In this document: positions 35,387 to 47,260 of the stretch, piece by piece
Layout of the letters: every line of letters begins with the position of its first letter
Position numbering within the stretch: the first letter of the stretch is position 1
Origin: Acidovorax sp. 106
GTDB lineage: Bacteria; Pseudomonadota; Gammaproteobacteria; Burkholderiales; Burkholderiaceae_C
Length of the DNA stretch: 64,000 nt
Direction of reading: 5' to 3'
Assembly: GCF_003663825.1 (NCBI RefSeq)
Contig: NZ_RCCC01000001.1
Span: 4,472,501 to 4,536,500, forward strand
Translations under genes and position numbers: made by a program
Notes under the pieces: generated by a model
What the model saw: the letters and a program-made list of their open reading frames with translations, nothing else
Told to the model about the DNA's origin: nothing
Databases searched by the model: none

Positions 35387-36682
35387 TCACTTCACAGCGC
35401 GGTAGCCAATGTCGGTGCGGTACTGCGCGCCGTCGAACTGGATGTTCTTGGCCACTTCGTACACCTTTTGCTGCGCTTGCTTCACCGTATCGGCCAACGC
35501 CGTCACGCACAGTACGCGGCCGCCAGACACCTTCAACTGGCCATCTTCCAATGTGGAGCCCGCGTGGAACACCACGGCATGGTCCAAAGCCGTGTCCGAC
35601 TCGTTGAACAGCGGCACGCCGGTGATCACATCGCCCTTGCGTGGGCTGTCTGGGTAGCCGTGTGCAGCCATCACCACGCCCAAGGCGGTGCGGCGGTCCC
35701 ACTGCAGCTCAAGCTGGTCGAGCTTGCCATCGGCGGCGGCGGCCATCACATCGCTGAAGTCGCTTTTCAGGCGCATCAAGATGGGCTGGGTCTCTGGGTC
35801 ACCCATGCGGCAGTTGAACTCGAGCGTCTTGGGCTGGCCCTTGGCGTCAATCATCAAACCGGCGTACAAGAAGCCGGTATAGGGAATGCCGTCTTTTTCC
35901 ATGCCACGGATGGTGGGCAGGATGATTTCGCGCATGGCGCGGGCATGCACATCGGCCGTGACCACAGGCGCGGGCGAATACGCGCCCATGCCGCCCGTGT
36001 TGGGGCCTTCGTCGCCGTCCTTGAGGCGCTTGTGGTCCTGGCTGGTGGCCAGAGCCACCACGTTCTTGCCGTCGCACAGGACGATGAAGGAAGCTTCTTC
36101 GCCCTCCAAAAACGCCTCGATCACCACGCGGGCTCCGCCCTCGTTGTGAGCCACGCCGTACTTGTTGTCCACCAGCATGAAGTCCACGGCGTCGTGGGCT
36201 TCTTGCAGCGTCATGGCCACCACCACGCCCTTGCCAGCGGCCAGGCCATCGGCCTTGATGACGATGGGGGCGCCCAGGCGGTCCACAAAGGCGTGGGCTT
36301 CGGCCGGATCGGTGAAGGTGTCGTAATCGGCCGTAGGAATGCCATGGCGGCGCATGAACGCCTTGGAAAAAGCCTTGGAGCTTTCCAGCTGCGCAGCCGC
36401 CTTGGTGGGGCCAAAAATACGCATGCCGTTGGCGCGGAACTCGTCCACCACACCCGCTGCCAGCGGTGCCTCGGGTCCCACCACCGTCAGGGCAATCTTT
36501 TCGGCCTGGGCCCACTGGCGCAGCTCGCGCACATCGGTCAGGGCCACGTTTTCGAGCTTGGGGTTCAAAGCCGTGCCGCCATTGCCTGGGGCCACGTACA
36601 CCTTCGTCACCTTGGGCGACTGGCTCAGTTTCCAAGCCATTGCGTGTTCACGGCCGCCGCCACCAATCACAAGTACTTTCAT
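35387..36682 (-). CDS. purD: Phosphoribosylamine-glycine ligase
   Basis: ATP-grasp enzyme making glycinamide ribonucleotide, second step of purine synthesis; 431 residues. The start at 36682 (MKVLVIGGGGREHAMAWKL) is the family N-terminus; an in-frame extension further upstream is not supported. The ATP-grasp region shows IVIKADGLAAGKGV and EFNCRMGDPETQ. It follows yebC on the minus strand with a 219-bp spacer holding a family C repeat. Confidence 0.97.
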   Translation of the reverse strand: MKVLVIGGGGREHAMAWKLSQSPKVTKVYVAPGNGGTALNPKLENVALTDVRELRQWAQAEKIALTVVGPEAPLAAGVVDEFRANGMRIFGPTKAAAQLESSKAFSKAFMRRHGIPTADYDTFTDPAEAHAFVDRLGAPIVIKADGLAAGKGVVVAMTLQEAHDAVDFMLVDNKYGVAHNEGGARVVIEAFLEGEEASFIVLCDGKNVVALATSQDHKRLKDGDEGPNTGGMGAYSPAPVVTADVHARAMREIILPTIRGMEKDGIPYTGFLYAGLMIDAKGQPKTLEFNCRMGDPETQPILMRLKSDFSDVMAAAADGKLDQLELQWDRRTALGVVMAAHGYPDSPRKGDVITGVPLFNESDTALDHAVVFHAGSTLEDGQLKVSGGRVLCVTALADTVKQAQQKVYEVAKNIQFDGAQYRTDIGYRAVK

Positions 36683-36824
36683 AGGAACCTTTGGTGAACC
36701 CCTGCTGGCACTGCGCGACAGCTGAGAGGCTCGTAAAAAATTAATGCTTCGGCCAATCGCGCCTCGCGCTATGCACAAAACCGGCGAAACTGGCGCGCCC
36801 CTGGCCAGTGCCACCGCGCAAGGG

Positions 36825-36900
36825 CCGCCCCGCCGCGCCGGTGGCGTCCCCCTCCCGCGCAGCGAGAGAGGGGGAAGGCGCGACGCGCCTCAGGGGGAGC
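36825..36900 (-). repeat. Family C repeat
   Basis: Contains GGTGGCGTCCCCCTCCCGCG, then AGAGGGGGAAGGCGCG and CGCCTCAGGGGGAG: the reverse-oriented relative of 13893-13968, ending at the yebC stop. It can fold into a strong hairpin and may help end the yebC transcript. Confidence 0.55.
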
Positions 36901-36901
36901 T

Positions 36902-37621
36902 TCACAAAGCAGCGTTGTGATACACCTCTTGCGTGTCGTCCAGGTCTTCCAGCACGTCCAGCAGCTTCTGCATCTTGGCGGCATCGTCGCCCGTCAACTC
37001 AATCGTGTTCTCGGGCCGCATGGTCACGCTGGCCACCTCGGGCGTCAGGCCTGCGGCCTCCAGGGCATTCTTCACCGCTTCGAAGTCGGCCGGGGCCGTC
37101 AGCACCTCTACCGCGCCATCGTCGTCGGTCACCACATCTTCAGCACCCGCTTCCAAAGCCACTTCCATCACCTTGTCTTCGCTGGTGCCGGGGGCAAAAA
37201 TCAGCTGGCCACAGTGCTTAAACTGGAACACCACCGAACCTTCCGTGCCCATGTTGCCCCCGTGCTTGCTGAACGCGTGGCGCACTTCGGCCACGGTACG
37301 CACGCGGTTGTCGGTCATGGTGTCGATCATGATGGCCGCGCCACCAATGCCATAGCCTTCGTAGCGGATTTCTTCGTAGGTCAGGCCTTCGGCGTTGCCT
37401 GTGGCCTTGTCGATGTTGTATTTGATACGGTCGGCGGGCATGTTGGCCGCTTTGGCCTTGTCCACCGCCAGTCGCAGGCGGGGGTTGGCAGACAGATCGC
37501 CGCCACCGGCGCGGGCTGCCACAGTGATTTCACGAATGATGCGGGTCCAGATCTTGCCGCGTTTTTCATCCTGACGCCCCTTGCGGTGCTGGATATTCGC
37601 CCATTTACTGTGTCCTGCCAC
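36902..37621 (-). CDS. yebC: YebC/PmpR-family protein
   Basis: A 239-residue protein of the YebC family, long annotated as transcriptional regulators and more recently linked to translation of difficult (proline-rich) sequences. It starts [18 protein letters not shown], the family signature, and has the acidic three-domain pattern ([18 protein letters not shown] near the end). First gene of the minus-strand block yebC-purD-hemF-rsfS-rlmH-maf-rng. Confidence 0.96.
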   Translation of the reverse strand: MAGHSKWANIQHRKGRQDEKRGKIWTRIIREITVAARAGGGDLSANPRLRLAVDKAKAANMPADRIKYNIDKATGNAEGLTYEEIRYEGYGIGGAAIMIDTMTDNRVRTVAEVRHAFSKHGGNMGTEGSVVFQFKHCGQLIFAPGTSEDKVMEVALEAGAEDVVTDDDGAVEVLTAPADFEAVKNALEAAGLTPEVASVTMRPENTIELTGDDAAKMQKLLDVLEDLDDTQEVYHNAAL

Positions 37622-37695
37622 GAGAAGTCCTTTTGTATTGATTTAATCTAGCCTGCTGATTTTACTTTTTGCCAGACACCCCAAGGAATCCCCAA

Positions 37696-39228
37696 ATGGC
37701 CGACCCCATGTTGATCGCCAAGCACGCTGCCACCGAATGCCACCTGCTGCCAAGCCTGGCCAACCGCCACGGGCTCATCACTGGCGCCACCGGCACCGGC
37801 AAGACGGTGACCCTGCAAACCCTGGCCGAGAATTTTTCGCGCATCGGCGTGCCGGTCTTCATGGCCGACGTGAAAGGTGACCTCACCGGTGCCAGCCAGC
37901 CCGGCAAGATCGGCGACAAGCTGGCAGGGGTGCTCAAAGAGCGCGGGCTGGACTTACCAGCGCCCCAGGCCTGCCCCACCACGCTGTGGGATGTGTTTGG
38001 CGAACAAGGCCACCCGGTGCGCGCCACCATCTCCGACATGGGTCCGCTGCTGCTGGGCCGCATGCTCAACCTGAACGAAACCCAGTTGGGCGTGCTAAAT
38101 CTGGTCTTCAAGATTGCCGACGACAACGGCCTGCTGCTGCTGGACCTCAAGGACCTGCGGGCCATGCTGCAGTATGTGGGCGACAACGCCAAGGACTTCA
38201 CCACCGAGTATGGCAACGTCAGCTCCGCCAGCGTGGGGGCCATCCAGCGCGGGCTGCTGCAGATCGAGCAGCAAGGTGGCACGCAGTTCTTTGGCGAACC
38301 CATGCTCAACATCCAGGACTTCATGCAGACGGTGGATGGCCAGGGCGTTATCAACATCCTGGCGGCCGACAAGCTCATGAACTCCCCGCGCTTGTACGCC
38401 ACCTTTTTGCTGTGGATGCTGTCTGAGCTGTTCGAGCAATTGCCTGAAATTGGCGACCCAGAGCAGCCCAAGCTCGTCTTTTTCTTCGACGAGGCCCACC
38501 TGCTGTTCAACGAGGCGCCCAAGGTGCTCGTTGAACGCATCGAGCTGGTGGTGCGCCTGGTGCGCTCCAAAGGCGTGGGCGTGTATTTCGTCACGCAGAA
38601 CCCGCTCGACATCCCCGACAGCGTGCTGGCCCAACTGGGCAACCGCGTGCAGCACGCACTGCGCGCCTTCACGCCCCGCGACCAAAAGGCCGTGAAGGCC
38701 ACGGCCACCACCATGCGGCAAAAGCCCGGGCTGGACATTGAAACCGCCATCACCGAGCTGGCCGTGGGCGAGGCGCTGGTGAGTTTCCTGGACGCCAAAG
38801 GCCGTCCCAGCGTGACCGAGCGTGTGTTTGTGCTGCCCCCGGCCAGCCAGCTGGGCCCCATCACTGCCCTGCAGCGCCAGGCGCTCTTGGCGCAGTCGCT
38901 GGTGGCAGGGGTGTATGAAAAGGCCATTGACCGCGAATCGGCCTACGAAAAGCTCAAAGGCCGCACCGACGGAGCCACGACGCAGGCGCCCACCACAGGC
39001 ACCAACGGCAAAGGTGCAGCCTCTGCGCCTGCCGATGACGGCGGCGGGCTGCTGGGCGGGCTCAACGACGTGCTGTTTGGCACCACAGGCCCACGCGGCG
39101 GCAAACGCGATGGTCTGGCCCAGACCATGGCCAAGTCTGCCGTGCGCACCATGGGCACCACGCTGGGCAAGGAGATTTTGCGCGGCGTGCTGGGCAGCAT
39201 TTTTGGCGGCAGCGGCAAGCGGCGCTGA
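37696..39228 (+). CDS. HerA-like ATPase (DUF853 family, YjgR-like)
   Basis: A RecA-fold ATPase of the HerA/FtsK clan, 510 residues, resembling E. coli YjgR. Walker A is GATGTGKT (30-37), Walker [13 protein letters not shown] (about 262-273), and an arginine-rich motif [17 protein letters not shown] follows. The start at 37696 has AAGGA nine bases upstream. The C-terminal 70 residues are Gly-rich and flexible and end [11 protein letters not shown]. The function of this family is not established; it stands alone, divergent from yebC. Confidence 0.9.
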   Translation: MADPMLIAKHAATECHLLPSLANRHGLITGATGTGKTVTLQTLAENFSRIGVPVFMADVKGDLTGASQPGKIGDKLAGVLKERGLDLPAPQACPTTLWDVFGEQGHPVRATISDMGPLLLGRMLNLNETQLGVLNLVFKIADDNGLLLLDLKDLRAMLQYVGDNAKDFTTEYGNVSSASVGAIQRGLLQIEQQGGTQFFGEPMLNIQDFMQTVDGQGVINILAADKLMNSPRLYATFLLWMLSELFEQLPEIGDPEQPKLVFFFDEAHLLFNEAPKVLVERIELVVRLVRSKGVGVYFVTQNPLDIPDSVLAQLGNRVQHALRAFTPRDQKAVKATATTMRQKPGLDIETAITELAVGEALVSFLDAKGRPSVTERVFVLPPASQLGPITALQRQALLAQSLVAGVYEKAIDRESAYEKLKGRTDGATTQAPTTGTNGKGAASAPADDGGGLLGGLNDVLFGTTGPRGGKRDGLAQTMAKSAVRTMGTTLGKEILRGVLGSIFGGSGKRR

Positions 39229-39429
39229 TTTCGCTCCAAGCCGGTGCACAGCAAAACCCGGGTGGTTGCCAGCGCAGGCGCTGCCCGGTGTATCCCCAGC
39301 GCTACAGCCCACCCCAACCTTTGGGTAGCGCACCACCAGGAGCCCTGTGACTTCCATATGACAGTCACCAATTCGTCACAAAACAGGCGTTGAATCGATC
39401 CCAACAAAAACAACAACAAAGGAGGATCG

Positions 39430-40257
39430 ATGACAAAAACCGAAATCGCACTGCTGCGCTGGGGCCAGTTGCCCATGTTCGCCGCCATCGTGGGCTGGAT
39501 ACTGGGCTTTGTCGGGGTGGCAGCAGGCCTGTGGCGCCCGCACTGGTACTGGGTCTTGTATTTCATCGCCACGGTGGCGATGACCGCACTTTGCATCCAG
39601 CGGACCCACGCAGCGCGTGAGCGCTACATCCGCGAAGCCCCCTTGCCCCGCTTCTTACAGCGCAAACTGCGCGAGGCCTACCCGCAGTTGAGCGCCAAGG
39701 ATGGCGAGCTGGTCGAACGGGGCCTGCGGCAGTTCTTCCTCGCCTGCCTGCGCAGCCGCCAGTTTGTGGCCATGCCCTCGCAGGCAGTCGATGTGCTGTG
39801 GCACGAGTTCATCCTGCACACGCAGGCCTACAAGCGGTGGTGCACCCATGCGCTGGGCCACTTTTTGCACCACACCCCGGCCGAAGCCCTGGGCCGCAGG
39901 GGCATGCACAACGACGGCCTGCGGCGCGCCTGGTTCTGGGCCTGCAAGGAAGAGTCCATCGACCCCAAGGCCCCCAGCCGACTGCCCCTGTTGTTTGCCC
40001 TAGATGCCAAGTTCGCCATCCCCAACGGGTTTCACTACGTGCCAGACTGCCGATTGACGGGCGCACAAAGCAGCGCGGCGGCAAGCTCTAACAGCGGCGG
40101 CTGCGGTGGCTCACCCTACTGCGGCACCGATTTTTCGGACGGCGGCTACAGCGGTAGCTCAGGCGACTTTGGCGGATCAGACAGCTCGGACGGCTCGGGG
40201 GGTGGAGGAGGCGAAGGGGGTGGCTGCGGCGGCGGCTGCGGCGGAGGTGGCGACTGA
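39430..40257 (+). CDS. Membrane protein with GRDP-like domain and Gly/Ser/Cys-rich tail
   Basis: A 275-residue protein with two membrane helices (about 14-34 and 39-58), a cytoplasmic helical region with VDVLWHEFILHTQAYKRWC and ALGHFLHHTP (about 118-150), and a 60-residue tail made of Gly, Ser, Asp and repeated GGC triplets. The WHxxxLHTxxYxxWC pattern is like the glycine-rich-domain (DUF1399) proteins. The conserved His and Cys residues may bind metal. A very strong ribosome binding site (AAAGGAGG) precedes the ATG. The role is unknown. Confidence 0.75.
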   Translation: MTKTEIALLRWGQLPMFAAIVGWILGFVGVAAGLWRPHWYWVLYFIATVAMTALCIQRTHAARERYIREAPLPRFLQRKLREAYPQLSAKDGELVERGLRQFFLACLRSRQFVAMPSQAVDVLWHEFILHTQAYKRWCTHALGHFLHHTPAEALGRRGMHNDGLRRAWFWACKEESIDPKAPSRLPLLFALDAKFAIPNGFHYVPDCRLTGAQSSAAASSNSGGCGGSPYCGTDFSDGGYSGSSGDFGGSDSSDGSGGGGGEGGGCGGGCGGGGD

Positions 40258-40313
40258 GTTCACGCTGGGCAAACCATGGCGGGCCCCCAAGGCAGCCCAG
40301 CACCAACCATCAA

Positions 40314-40377
40314 TCGCTATCAAAACAATAGCTTCTAGCGCTTTCATTTAAAGCGCTAGCGGCCCATTTCATTCAAA
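40314..40377 (+). repeat. Family A repeat with perfect hairpin
   Basis: Contains a perfect 9-bp hairpin TAGCGCTTT-CATTT-AAAGCGCTA (40336-40358), flanked by ATCAAAACAATAGCT on the left and GGCCCATTTCATTCAAA on the right. Confidence 0.75.
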
Positions 40378-40427
40378 GTCGCCCAGGCGACGAACAGCAA
40401 CGGGCGGGCGCCCTAGAGTGTCAGGCC

Positions 40428-41288
40428 ATGAACACCGACATCACCGCCCTCACCTGCTTCACCCTCAGCACCACCGTGCAGGTGGCCCACCTGGTTTTGA
40501 ACCAGCCAGAGGCCCTGAACACCATGCACCCCACCTTCTGGCGCGAGCTGGATGCGGTGCTGGCCCACCTGCACCAGGCGGGCGAGGCACGGGCGCTGGT
40601 CATCAGCAGCACCGGCAAACACTTCAGTGCGGGCATGGCGCTGGAGACCTTTGGTGGCGCCATCACCATGGACGACCAAAGCCCTGAGGGCCGGGCCGCC
40701 ATTTTTGACCTGCTCACCGACATGCAGGCCACCTTCACGCGGCTGGAGAATCTGCGCATTCCCGTCATTGCGGCCATCCACGGCGGCTGCATTGGCGGCG
40801 CGGTCGACATGGTGACGGCCGCCTGCATCCGCTACGCCACGCAGGATGCGTTCTTCTGCATCCAGGAGATCAACATCGGCATGGTGGCCGACGTGGGCAC
40901 GCTGCAGCGCCTGCCCAAACTCATTCCGCTGGGCGTCGTCAAAGAACTGGCCTACACCGGCCGCCGCCTGGGCGCGGCCAAGGCCCAGGGCTATGGCCTG
41001 GTCAATGAAGTGTTTGACACGCAAGAGGCCATGGTTGCCGCAGCCCTGCAATGCGCGCAAGAGATTGCCAGCAAGCCACCCGTGGCCATCTGGGGCACCA
41101 AGCAGGCCATCCACTACGCCCGTGATCATTCGGTGGAGGACAGCCTGCGTCAGATGGGCTGGCTGCAGGGGGCCATCTGGAGCAACCAGCATGTGCGCGA
41201 ATCCGTCACCGCCATGAAGCAAAAGCGCGCGGGCAACTTCCCTGCGCTCACTCCGCTGCAGCGGTTCAGCGATTCAGCGGGTTATTGA
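40428..41288 (+). CDS. Crotonase-family protein, probable dienoyl-CoA isomerase
   Basis: An enoyl-CoA hydratase/isomerase superfamily member, 286 residues. The oxyanion-hole segments are HFSAGMAL and HGGCIGGAVD. The three acidic residues that define delta3,5-delta2,4-dienoyl-CoA isomerase (ECH1) are all present: Asp in CIGGAVD, Glu in IQEINIG and Asp in MVADVGTLQRLP. This points to handling of unsaturated fatty acids during beta-oxidation rather than simple hydration. It stands alone. Confidence 0.88.
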   Translation: MNTDITALTCFTLSTTVQVAHLVLNQPEALNTMHPTFWRELDAVLAHLHQAGEARALVISSTGKHFSAGMALETFGGAITMDDQSPEGRAAIFDLLTDMQATFTRLENLRIPVIAAIHGGCIGGAVDMVTAACIRYATQDAFFCIQEINIGMVADVGTLQRLPKLIPLGVVKELAYTGRRLGAAKAQGYGLVNEVFDTQEAMVAAALQCAQEIASKPPVAIWGTKQAIHYARDHSVEDSLRQMGWLQGAIWSNQHVRESVTAMKQKRAGNFPALTPLQRFSDSAGY

Positions 41289-41305
41289 TCCGGCACGAAC
41301 CTACT

Positions 41306-41370
41306 TGAACCGTTCACTGAGCGCAGTCGAAGCGCCGCGCAAGGTTTCGACAAGCTCAACCCGAACGGAT
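41306..41370. repeat. Family B REP-type palindrome
   Basis: Reads CCGTTCACTGAGCGCAGTCG, AAGCGCC and then TTTCGACAAGCTCAACCCG, an imperfect palindrome of the same type as 51096-51160 and 52381-52470. Confidence 0.7.
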
Positions 41371-41409
41371 ATTTCAAGTTCAGAGAGGCCTGCTCAATCA
41401 CAAGTCAAA

Positions 41410-42177
41410 CTAGCTGCGGTCGCTGCGCGCCAGGTGGTATTCCAGCCGCCGCAAGGCGGTGGTCAACGCCAGCGTCATCAGCCAATAGGCCAATGAAATG
41501 GCGAGGTACGGCTCCCAATACCGGGCATAGGCACCCGCCACGGTGCGTGCGGCGTAGGCCATTTCGGCCAGGCCGATCGCAGACACCAGCGACGTGTCCT
41601 TGAGCAGCGCAATCATGTTGTTGCCCAGTGGTGGCAGCATGCGCCTAAAGGCCTGCGGCAGCACCACATAGCGCATCACCTGCATGGGCGTGAAGCCCAG
41701 CGAGCGCCCCGCGTCAAACTGCCCTTTGGAGATGGACTGAATGCCCGCGCGGAACACCTCTGAGATGTAAGCGGCCGAGTTGAGCGTGAGCGCGGCAATG
41801 CCCGAGATCAGCGCCCCATGCTCTTGCTTGAGCGTGCGCGCCAGCTCGCCATCAATCAGCAGCCCGGACACAGGGTGGATGAACAGCGGCATCACCGCAA
41901 AGTGCATCAGCAAGATCTGCACAAACAGCGGCGTGCCCCGGAAAAAGCTCACATACACCGTCGAGGGCCAACGCAGCAAGAAGCGGCACACCCAGTTCCA
42001 CGGCGCGTGGCGTGCCTGGGCCAGCCGGGCCAGCGCCAGCAACAGGCCCCAGGTACCGCCCAGCAGCACACACACCACCGTCATGCCCAGCGTCATCAGC
42101 GCGCCGCGCCAAAACAGCTCACGGTACTCCACCAGAATGTCCGGCCGAAACCAGCCAAACCACAGTTCAGGTTCCAT
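41410..42177 (-). CDS. Amino acid ABC transporter permease
   Basis: Polar-amino-acid type (HisM/GlnP family) inner-membrane permease, 255 residues, with about five helices and the EAA-like loop YISEVFRAGIQSISKGQFDAGRSLG. The start at 42177 (MEPELWFGWFRP) has GGGAGGGG just upstream. It pairs with the binding-protein gene upstream on the same strand (42292-43068), 114 bp away. No ATP-binding protein gene is nearby. Confidence 0.9.
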   Translation of the reverse strand: MEPELWFGWFRPDILVEYRELFWRGALMTLGMTVVCVLLGGTWGLLLALARLAQARHAPWNWVCRFLLRWPSTVYVSFFRGTPLFVQILLMHFAVMPLFIHPVSGLLIDGELARTLKQEHGALISGIAALTLNSAAYISEVFRAGIQSISKGQFDAGRSLGFTPMQVMRYVVLPQAFRRMLPPLGNNMIALLKDTSLVSAIGLAEMAYAARTVAGAYARYWEPYLAISLAYWLMTLALTTALRRLEYHLARSDRS

Positions 42178-42291
42178 CACCCCTCCCAATCAATAGCAAT
42201 AGCGTTGTGCTCCCCACCAGGAGCCCCTTCAGGCCCCAGCAAAAACGGCCGCAAAGGCGGCCGCAGTGCATGGCAAACCCACAGGCAGCGA

Positions 42292-43068
42292 TCAGCGTGC
42301 CTTGTATTCCTTGGCAAACCACTTTTTGTAGATCTCGCCATAGCTGCCATCGGCACGGATGGCGGCCAGGCCGGCATTGAGCTTGTCTTGCAGGGGCTTG
42401 TCGCCCTTCTTCACCACAATGCCAAAGCCCTCTTCGGGAAAGCTGGGGTCTTCCACGGTCTTGAGCGCGGGGTTCTGGCTCACGCGGTAGGCGATCACGC
42501 CGTTGTCGCCAATGGCGGCATCCACCCCGCCACCTGCCAGCTCGGAGATGATGAGCGGCGTGCTTTCAAAGCGGCGGATGTTGGGGCTGGTCTTGCCGAA
42601 CTCGCGCGAGGCCACATCGTCGGCCGTCGAGGCATTCACCACGGCAATTTTCTTGCCGTTCAGGTCTTTGAGGGTGGCCACCGTGCTGCCCTTGGGCACG
42701 GCAATCAGCTGGTGCGCCGCGAAGTACGGGTTGGAAAAGTCGTAGCTTTGGCGGCGCTTGTCGTTGATGGTGACGCCGGAGATCACCAGGTCCACATCGC
42801 CATTGTTCAGGGCCGCAAAAATGCCGCTCCAGGGGGTGTTGATGACCTTGATCTTGAGCCCTTGCTGCTTGGCAATGGCGTTGATGATGTCGATGTCGAA
42901 ACCGACGATCTGCTTGTCTTTGTTTTCGAACGCAAAGGGCGCGTAAGTGGCGCTGGAAGCGACAGTGAGTTCCCGCGCTGGGGTGCCTTGTGCCAAAGCC
43001 CCCACGGTAAAACCAAGCGAGGCGACCAGGCCAAAGCCCAGGGCAAAAATGCGTCGAGACTGTTGCAT
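42292..43068 (-). CDS. Amino acid ABC transporter, periplasmic binding protein
   Basis: A type II (family 3) solute-binding protein, 258 residues. The signal peptide is MQQSRRIFALGFGLVASLG with cleavage near ALA-Q; the mature protein shows ATYAPFAFENKDKQIVGFDIDIINAIA and DLVISGVTIND, both typical. The start at 43068 is chosen for its better signal peptide; an ATG at 43083 adds five residues. The amino acid bound is unknown. Confidence 0.9.
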   Translation of the reverse strand: MQQSRRIFALGFGLVASLGFTVGALAQGTPARELTVASSATYAPFAFENKDKQIVGFDIDIINAIAKQQGLKIKVINTPWSGIFAALNNGDVDLVISGVTINDKRRQSYDFSNPYFAAHQLIAVPKGSTVATLKDLNGKKIAVVNASTADDVASREFGKTSPNIRRFESTPLIISELAGGGVDAAIGDNGVIAYRVSQNPALKTVEDPSFPEEGFGIVVKKGDKPLQDKLNAGLAAIRADGSYGEIYKKWFAKEYKAR

Positions 43069-43130
43069 AAGAATAGGACCCATGGGGGGAAAAGGAGGCC
43101 TGCAGTATAACCAGCAGTCCTTTGAAGGAC

Positions 43131-43178
43131 TTCAAATTTCATAGCTGCTTGCGCCCTGTTTGCGGGCGCCAGAACCCA
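43131..43178 (+). repeat. Family A repeat, diverged
   Basis: Reads TTCATAGCTGCTTGCGCCCT, GTTTGCGGGCGCCAGAACCC and ATTTT, in the divergent spacer before the dehydratase gene. Confidence 0.6.
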
Positions 43179-43272
43179 TTTTTTGCACGCAGTTGGTGCA
43201 ATGCCTATGATGCACAGTGTTTGCAGCGTTTTGTCGTGCGCGGGCCAGCCGCTCGCGCGGAGGCTCCCTTTC

Positions 43273-44247
43273 ATGACCATGACCCGCTTGCCCGTGCCCA
43301 CCTTTGATGACATCACCGCAGCCGCACAGCGGCTGCAGGGCATTGCCCACCGCACGCCAGTGCTGCGCTCTACCAGTGCAGACGAGAGCACCGGGGCACA
43401 CATTTTCTTCAAGTGCGAGAACCTGCAGCGCACCGGCGCCTTCAAGTTTCGCGGGGCGTACAACACGCTGCAGCAGTTCACGCCCGAGCAGCGCGAGCGC
43501 GGCGTGCTGGCGTTTTCTGCAGGCAACCACGCCCAGGCCATCGCCCTGTCGGCCCGGCTGCTGGACATGCCTGCCGTCATCGTCATGCCCGAAGACGCGC
43601 CCGCCGCCAAAATGGCCGCCACCCGCGAATACGGCGCACAGGTGGTGACCTACAACCGCTACACCGAAGACCGCGAAGCCATCAGCCACCGCCTGGCGCA
43701 AGAGCGCGGCATGACCTTGGTGCCGCCCTTTGACCACCCCCACGTCATTGCCGGGCAAGGCACCGCCGCACTGGAGCTGCTGCAAGAGGTGCCCGACCTG
43801 GACTACCTCTTCGTCTGCGTGGGCGGCGGTGGCCTGCTGGCGGGCAGCACCCTGGCCGCGCAGGCCGTGGCACCGCAATGCCGCCTGGTGGGCGTGGAGC
43901 CCGAGGCGGGCAACGACGGCCAGCAATCGTTCAAGGCCGGGCACATCGTGCAGATTTCCACGCCCCACACGATTGCCGATGGCGCGCAAACGCAGGCCCT
44001 GGGGCAGCTCACCTTCCCCATCATTGCCCAGGGTGTGGAAGACATGGTCACCGCCACCGACGAGCAACTGGTGCAGGCCCTGCGCTTTTTTGCAGAGCGC
44101 ATGAAGATGGTGGTGGAGCCCACCGGCGCGCTGGCCTTTGCCGGGGTGCGCACCGGCAGTGTGGACGTGCGCGGCAAGCGCGTGGGCGTGCTCATCAGTG
44201 GCGGCAATGTGGACCTGGCCCGCTACGCCCGCTTTTTGGCAGATTGA
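43273..44247 (+). CDS. Threonine/serine dehydratase family enzyme
   Basis: A fold-type II PLP enzyme, 324 residues, of the threonine dehydratase / serine racemase / threo-3-hydroxyaspartate ammonia-lyase group. The PLP Lys is in GAFKFRGA (about residue 53), the phosphate loop is VGGGGLLAG, and the segment FSAGNHAQAIALSA is conserved. It lacks the regulatory C-terminal domain of IlvA, so it is a catabolic-type enzyme. The start at 43273 is preferred to upstream in-frame codons with no ribosome binding site. It sits divergently from the amino acid ABC genes. Confidence 0.88.
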   Translation: MTMTRLPVPTFDDITAAAQRLQGIAHRTPVLRSTSADESTGAHIFFKCENLQRTGAFKFRGAYNTLQQFTPEQRERGVLAFSAGNHAQAIALSARLLDMPAVIVMPEDAPAAKMAATREYGAQVVTYNRYTEDREAISHRLAQERGMTLVPPFDHPHVIAGQGTAALELLQEVPDLDYLFVCVGGGGLLAGSTLAAQAVAPQCRLVGVEPEAGNDGQQSFKAGHIVQISTPHTIADGAQTQALGQLTFPIIAQGVEDMVTATDEQLVQALRFFAERMKMVVEPTGALAFAGVRTGSVDVRGKRVGVLISGGNVDLARYARFLAD

Positions 44248-44338
44248 CCGCACTGGGGTTGCTGCTGCGGGTTTTACCGGATGGTAGAAAATACGGCCTG
44301 CACCTTTGTGTCATTTTTACGCTAATTCAAGTTTCCTC

Positions 44339-44968
44339 ATGAGCAACGTCACCGTCATCACCCACCCCCTCGTCCAGCACAAGCTCACGCTCATGCGCAA
44401 GAAAGACGCCAGCACCAACAGCTTTCGGCGCCTGCTGGGCGAGCTGTCCACGCTGATGGCCTACGAGGTGACCCGCGACATGCCGCTGCAAGATGTGCAG
44501 ATCGAAACGCCGCTGGAGACCATGACGGGCAAGATGATCGACGGCAAGAAGCTGGTGCTCGTCTCCATCCTGCGCGCAGGCAACGGCTTTTTGGACGGCA
44601 TGCTGAACGTGGTGCCCGGTGCCCGCGTGGGCCATATCGGCCTGTACCGCGACCCCAAGACGCTGCAGCCGGTCGAGTACTACTTCAAGATGCCCTCCGA
44701 GATGGAAGAGCGCGACATCATCGTGGTCGACCCCATGCTGGCCACCGGCAACTCGGCCGCAGCCTGCGTGGACCGGCTCAAGCAACTCAAGCCCCGCTCC
44801 ATCAAGTTCGTGTGCCTGCTGGCCGCCCCCGAGGGCGTGGCCACGCTGCAAAAGGCCCACCCTGATGTACCGATCTTCACCGCCGCCATCGACCGCGAAC
44901 TCAACGACCACGGCTACATCCTGCCGGGTCTGGGCGACGCAGGCGACCGCATCTTCGGCACCAAGTAA
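44339..44968 (+). CDS. upp: Uracil phosphoribosyltransferase
   Basis: Salvages uracil to UMP with PRPP, 209 residues, cytoplasmic. Motifs: [18 protein letters not shown] near the start, [21 protein letters not shown] (PRPP-binding) and the C-terminal [18 protein letters not shown]. The ATG at 44339 is used because it matches the family N-terminus. A strong terminator follows. Cytosine deaminase, which would supply uracil, is encoded at 54046-55320. Confidence 0.97.
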   Translation: MSNVTVITHPLVQHKLTLMRKKDASTNSFRRLLGELSTLMAYEVTRDMPLQDVQIETPLETMTGKMIDGKKLVLVSILRAGNGFLDGMLNVVPGARVGHIGLYRDPKTLQPVEYYFKMPSEMEERDIIVVDPMLATGNSAAACVDRLKQLKPRSIKFVCLLAAPEGVATLQKAHPDVPIFTAAIDRELNDHGYILPGLGDAGDRIFGTK

Positions 44969-45015
44969 AGCCCTGCGCCTGCCATGCAGGCGTGGAAGGC
45001 GTGGTTCTGACCCAC

Positions 45016-45056
45016 AAAAAACGCCGCAGGGCTTGATACCCTGCGGCGTTTTTTTT
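45016..45056. terminator. Bidirectional terminator between upp and nirS
   Basis: Perfect 11-bp stem ACGCCGCAGGG / CCCTGCGGCGT with a 7-base loop, T run on the right and A run on the left, between two convergent genes. Confidence 0.92.
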
Positions 45057-45129
45057 GCGCCCTATTGTCCAGCTAGGGCGCTGATGCCTCTGCACACTGT
45101 GCGGGCAACCCGCACAGTGGCATGGGCCA

Positions 45130-47260
<2,131 letters not shown>

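Noticed and set aside
42177..43272. Frames upstream of the dehydratase start (from 43183) as part of the protein
   Set aside because: They run through a repeat and lack a ribosome binding site; the protein family begins near 43273.
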